Below are positions 61,311 through 64,000 of a stretch of 64,000 nucleotides of DNA, one piece after another; position 1 is the first letter of the stretch, and each line of letters begins with the position of its first letter. The DNA comes from Botrytis cinerea B05.10 (lineage: Eukaryota; Ascomycota; Leotiomycetes; Helotiales; Sclerotiniaceae). The DNA lies in the NCBI RefSeq assembly GCF_000143535.2, contig NC_037320.1, positions 248,001 through 312,000 of the forward strand, read 5' to 3'. The notes beneath the pieces were generated by a model, which ran no database searches, had not been told where the DNA came from, and was given only the letters and a program-made list of their open reading frames with translations. The translations under genes were made by a program, and so were the position numbers.

Positions 61311-63119
61311 GGGGACTCAAAAAGGCCGGACGAGGAACATCCGACGGATGCAGTAGGGGCGGGGTGGATGGCGCTGATGTTTTGAGAAGGTAGCTTGCGA
61401 TGGTTACCCTTGAATGGTTCTCTGTTGAAGAAGCGCTTGCTAGAAAACTGGGGCTACCAATTTATCCACAATGGGAAAATTGTGATAGGGGAGGATTATG
61501 ATCCACAGTTAAGCAATGTGGGAATAAGATCGACGAAAGATCTTATTAGAGATATGGGCATTGAGTTCTGTTATTATAGATTGTCGGGATATGGACCACG
61601 GAAGTGAAAATCGGGATGGACATTGACACCGATTCATGTGGTTTCACTTGGCCTGCAACAGTTTCTTTCCACTAGTTTCATTTTTACTTAGGATAATATA
61701 AAACCAACTATACAAAAACACCTGTATGTATGTGAATTAGACACAGTGACTTCTTAGGAATGCAAAGCCGTGTTTGTGAAATTGTAAATTGTAATTGGTT
61801 CCCTGACCTCCCTTGTCGAATCAATAAAGGAAGTGAATACATCCTGTCATAAGGGAGTGCATTATGATGAATTTATAGAGTTAAAAACTTTTAATTAGGG
61901 AAACTCATAGTGTAAGGACATGGTAGAAAACAACGTGAAGAAACTGATGTGAATTTGCGCACACCAGATTAGGATTGGCGAGGCAACAATTGGATTGGGG
62001 AGTCAGAGACAATAATTCTTATTCAAAGTATACAACATACTCTGGGTACAAATAATTTACATCGGCTGAGAATAATGGAATTATATTGTTGAACGTATTT
62101 CGTGAAGTACATAGAAAACTCATCACTCGAACTGCATGACTGATATCTTTCGTATCTGTTCTTTGGGGCGTCGGAACTGAGACCTTCGGTGGTTTATATA
62201 GCGTGACCATGCCTTCTTCTTATTCTCATCGTAGGGTACTCAAAATAATGTCGGTTCAATATCATCCGAGCATATTGTGATATTAGAAGTGAGGTCTAGG
62301 GCATTATGTGCTTACCCAGGCAGCTACATATATAGTAAAACAATTCCAGAGGTTGTTTCCTCGAGGAGTCAAGTCTGCCATGATAATATTCGGCTCTTCA
62401 AGCGGCCGACTAGTTCCTACCCAAGTAGCTTTATAAGTGGTTGATCGGCAACTAGGAGTCTTTGAGATGCTCAATTTTGTACAAATACCTACATGATGAT
62501 TTCAAGCTTCGAGCAGTAAGTTAAGTCCAGCTTCATATATATTTATGAGCCATTTTCAAATATTTGATCACAGATAACGGGCTGAAAGTGACGGAAGATT
62601 CCGATTACTAATACGTGTACAATGATGTACAATAGATAGAGTTGACTATGTAAATCGTTTTGATTACCTAATACAACTAATGCTCTCATTGTGCTTTCTA
62701 TAATTGATTGTTGATCTCCAAGCTTCCTTCTCAAACGTTGTCCTTCATATATATATTCATTCTATCAACAACAAATGTGAATCCCTCCATATACTTCTTT
62801 CAAACATCAAAATCATCCCAGTATACGTATCCCATTACACGGTATCAGAGCTTTAGCAGACGCTGTTCATCCAATTCTTTCTACGACAGTTAAAGATATT
62901 TTCTATCTGCGAAGCTCTGAATTTCATTTCCTTTACAAACATCTTTCATAACAACATCATCTCCGACTTCAAGTATTTCAACTACCGACTGAACACCTCA
63001 GACTCTGCGAAAAGCCCAGGGAACGTTCAAGATACATTAGCCCCGAAATAAAATCTGAAAACTAAACCTTTTCTTACTTTTCCGCTTTCGACATTCCACA
63101 CACAGAAAACTCCATCATC
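61311..63119. other. Intergenic region between RING-like genes 3 and 4
   Basis: AT-richer, about 1.8 kb, no gene seen. The 70-codon frame at 61,395 lacks an ATG start and is probably in the 3' untranslated region. The last 450 bp contains the possible LTR end annotated separately and then a C/T-rich leader running into RING-like gene 4. Confidence 0.5.
62690..62860 (+). mobile_element. Possible Ty1/copia LTR end with primer-binding site
   Basis: CATTACAC is followed directly by GGTATCAGAGCTTTAGC at 62,841. GGTATCAGAGC is the classic copia-type primer-binding site complementary to the initiator-tRNA-Met 3' end, and it normally sits 0-3 bp after the CA end of a 5' LTR. Upstream, a CATATATATATTC stretch could be the LTR TATA region. 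No internal gag/pol sequence follows, so if real this is an LTR stump left after deletion. The left end of the LTR was not located. Confidence 0.35.
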
Positions 63120-63872
63120 ATGTCTACTGAAGAGAGAAACATATCGGCCACTGAAGAGCTTCCAGATGTCCTTACCGATGACGAGGATTCATATGCTTCT
63201 TCACAAAGTAATGTGGAACAAGATTATAATTCTGAGTACATTCAGTCTATGAATGCTGAGATCCGGTCCAGGAATGCTGAGATCCGGTCCCAATTTGCTC
63301 AATATCTTCAAACCAAATTCGCAGAAGACCTCACGGATCGTCAACATGTAACTGAAGCTTGGATGTTCTACATACGATACATGATGAATATAAACGACGA
63401 GTGTTCAATTTCGATGAATGAAGCTGGCGATGAAGTCAGCCTCTATTATTCTCCAAGAGCAGCGGATGCATTCAAAGTTTTCTATACGAGCATTGGGCTA
63501 CGCCGTTCTCAAGCAGAGAGTCACCGAAACCAGGCTATCAACGAGCTTTTGATTCCAGTCCTCAATGAAACGCAGATAAAGTCGGCAAAATGCCCAATCT
63601 GCACTGAAAAATATGACTCAAGTACAGATGATGCTGCTTCTCATGGCGCTTGCATGTTGCCGGACTGTAAGCATGTGTTTGGGAGGAAATGTATCAACAA
63701 GTGGATTGGGGAGGAGGAAAAGAGCACTTGTCCAGTGTGCCGCAGTCAAATCGACATTCCCGTTGAGTCTCCGGAGATTTACGATGATTTATTTGAATGT
63801 GTATTTGAGCCTAAAGATAAAGAACTGCATTGGGATGGACCATCGGAGACGACAGCTCGCTCCCAAAATTGA
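63120..63872 (+). CDS. RING-like finger protein 4 of the array
   Basis: A single exon of 250 aa. The acidic N-terminus (LPDVLTDDEDSYASSQS) carries a recent 21-bp tandem duplication giving NAEIRSRNAEIRS at 45-57. Helical segments (WMFYIRYMMNIN; FKVFYTSIGLRRSQAE) precede NELLIPVLNETQ, comparable to the pre-finger block of protein 2. The finger is Cys158-Pro-Ile-Cys161, His175, Cys183-x-His185, Gly188, Cys191, Cys204-x2-Cys207 (CKHVFGRKCINKWI; TCPVC). Unlike the other three it keeps a normal C-x2-C first pair, but ligand 5 is again Gly. This member may be closest to the ancestral form. An acidic tail of about 40 residues follows. The upstream leader may overlap an LTR remnant. Confidence 0.8.
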   Translation: MSTEERNISATEELPDVLTDDEDSYASSQSNVEQDYNSEYIQSMNAEIRSRNAEIRSQFAQYLQTKFAEDLTDRQHVTEAWMFYIRYMMNINDECSISMNEAGDEVSLYYSPRAADAFKVFYTSIGLRRSQAESHRNQAINELLIPVLNETQIKSAKCPICTEKYDSSTDDAASHGACMLPDCKHVFGRKCINKWIGEEEKSTCPVCRSQIDIPVESPEIYDDLFECVFEPKDKELHWDGPSETTARSQN

Positions 63873-64000
63873 CAAGGATTGTAATCTTAGTGGTCACTTG
63901 AAGCATTCTGGCGGGACGGAAGCGAAAGTTATTCCTTCACATACATGATTGAGCGGTTGAGCGAATACTCTTTAAGATAGATAAATGAGTAGACAATAAA
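63873..64000. other. 3' flank of RING-like gene 4
   Basis: Only 128 bp to the window end; it contains an ATAAATGAG stretch and a terminal AATAAA that could act as a polyadenylation signal. Whether more RING-like paralogues follow cannot be seen. Confidence 0.4.

Noticed and set aside
61395..61607. 70-codon plus-strand frame after RING-like gene 3
   Set aside because: Starts at TTG with no ATG; probably 3' untranslated sequence.

Overview
This window looks like nuclear DNA of a filamentous ascomycete (Pezizomycotina). The evidence is genes with short GT-AG introns carrying GTAAGT-type donors, a Zn2Cys6 factor, a fungal-type bHLH factor, and a compositionally bipartite structure typical of genomes shaped by repeat-induced point mutation. 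Gene style and the AT-rich blocks would suit the Leotiomycetes (Sclerotiniaceae-like), but that placement is an inference.

Layout. 1 to about 14,200 is an overwhelmingly A/T block with no credible gene. It holds non-autonomous DNA-transposon remnants: a 463-bp element flanked by TACCTA direct repeats, and at least three full copies plus one half copy of a roughly 420-440 bp Tc1/mariner-like MITE flanked by TA. It also has four exact copies of a 10-bp palindrome. At about 14.2 kb the composition switches abruptly to ordinary gene-bearing DNA.

15.6 to 55 kb is conserved housekeeping and regulatory gene space: a bHLH transcription factor (-), a Sft2-like vesicle-traffic protein (+), a LARP1-type La-motif/DM15 RNA-binding protein (+), an FtsJ-fold methyltransferase (+), a Ccc1/VIT1 iron/manganese transporter (-), a 59-aa small protein (-), CK2 regulatory beta subunit (-), a Zn2Cys6 transcription factor (-), a DOPA-4,5-dioxygenase family protein (+), a JmjC/cupin hydroxylase-like protein (-) and a Baeyer-Villiger-type FAD monooxygenase (+). 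I resolved exon structure from splice signals and reading frame. Intergenic stretches are long, up to about 4.6 kb, and contain microsatellites, including about 120 bp of pure GA.

55.8 to 63.9 kb is the most unusual part: four same-strand genes that each end in, or near, a related RING-like finger. All four have Gly where RING ligand 5 (His/Cys) should be, and all have a His exactly 8 residues before the third-position Cys. Three of the four have C-x-C instead of C-x2-C at the first pair. This looks like a tandemly expanded, divergent RING family with fast-evolving N-termini. A possible Ty1/copia LTR/primer-binding-site remnant lies in the leader region of the fourth gene.

The genes do not form one pathway. 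The conserved genes are independent units; the RING array is the only apparent family cluster.
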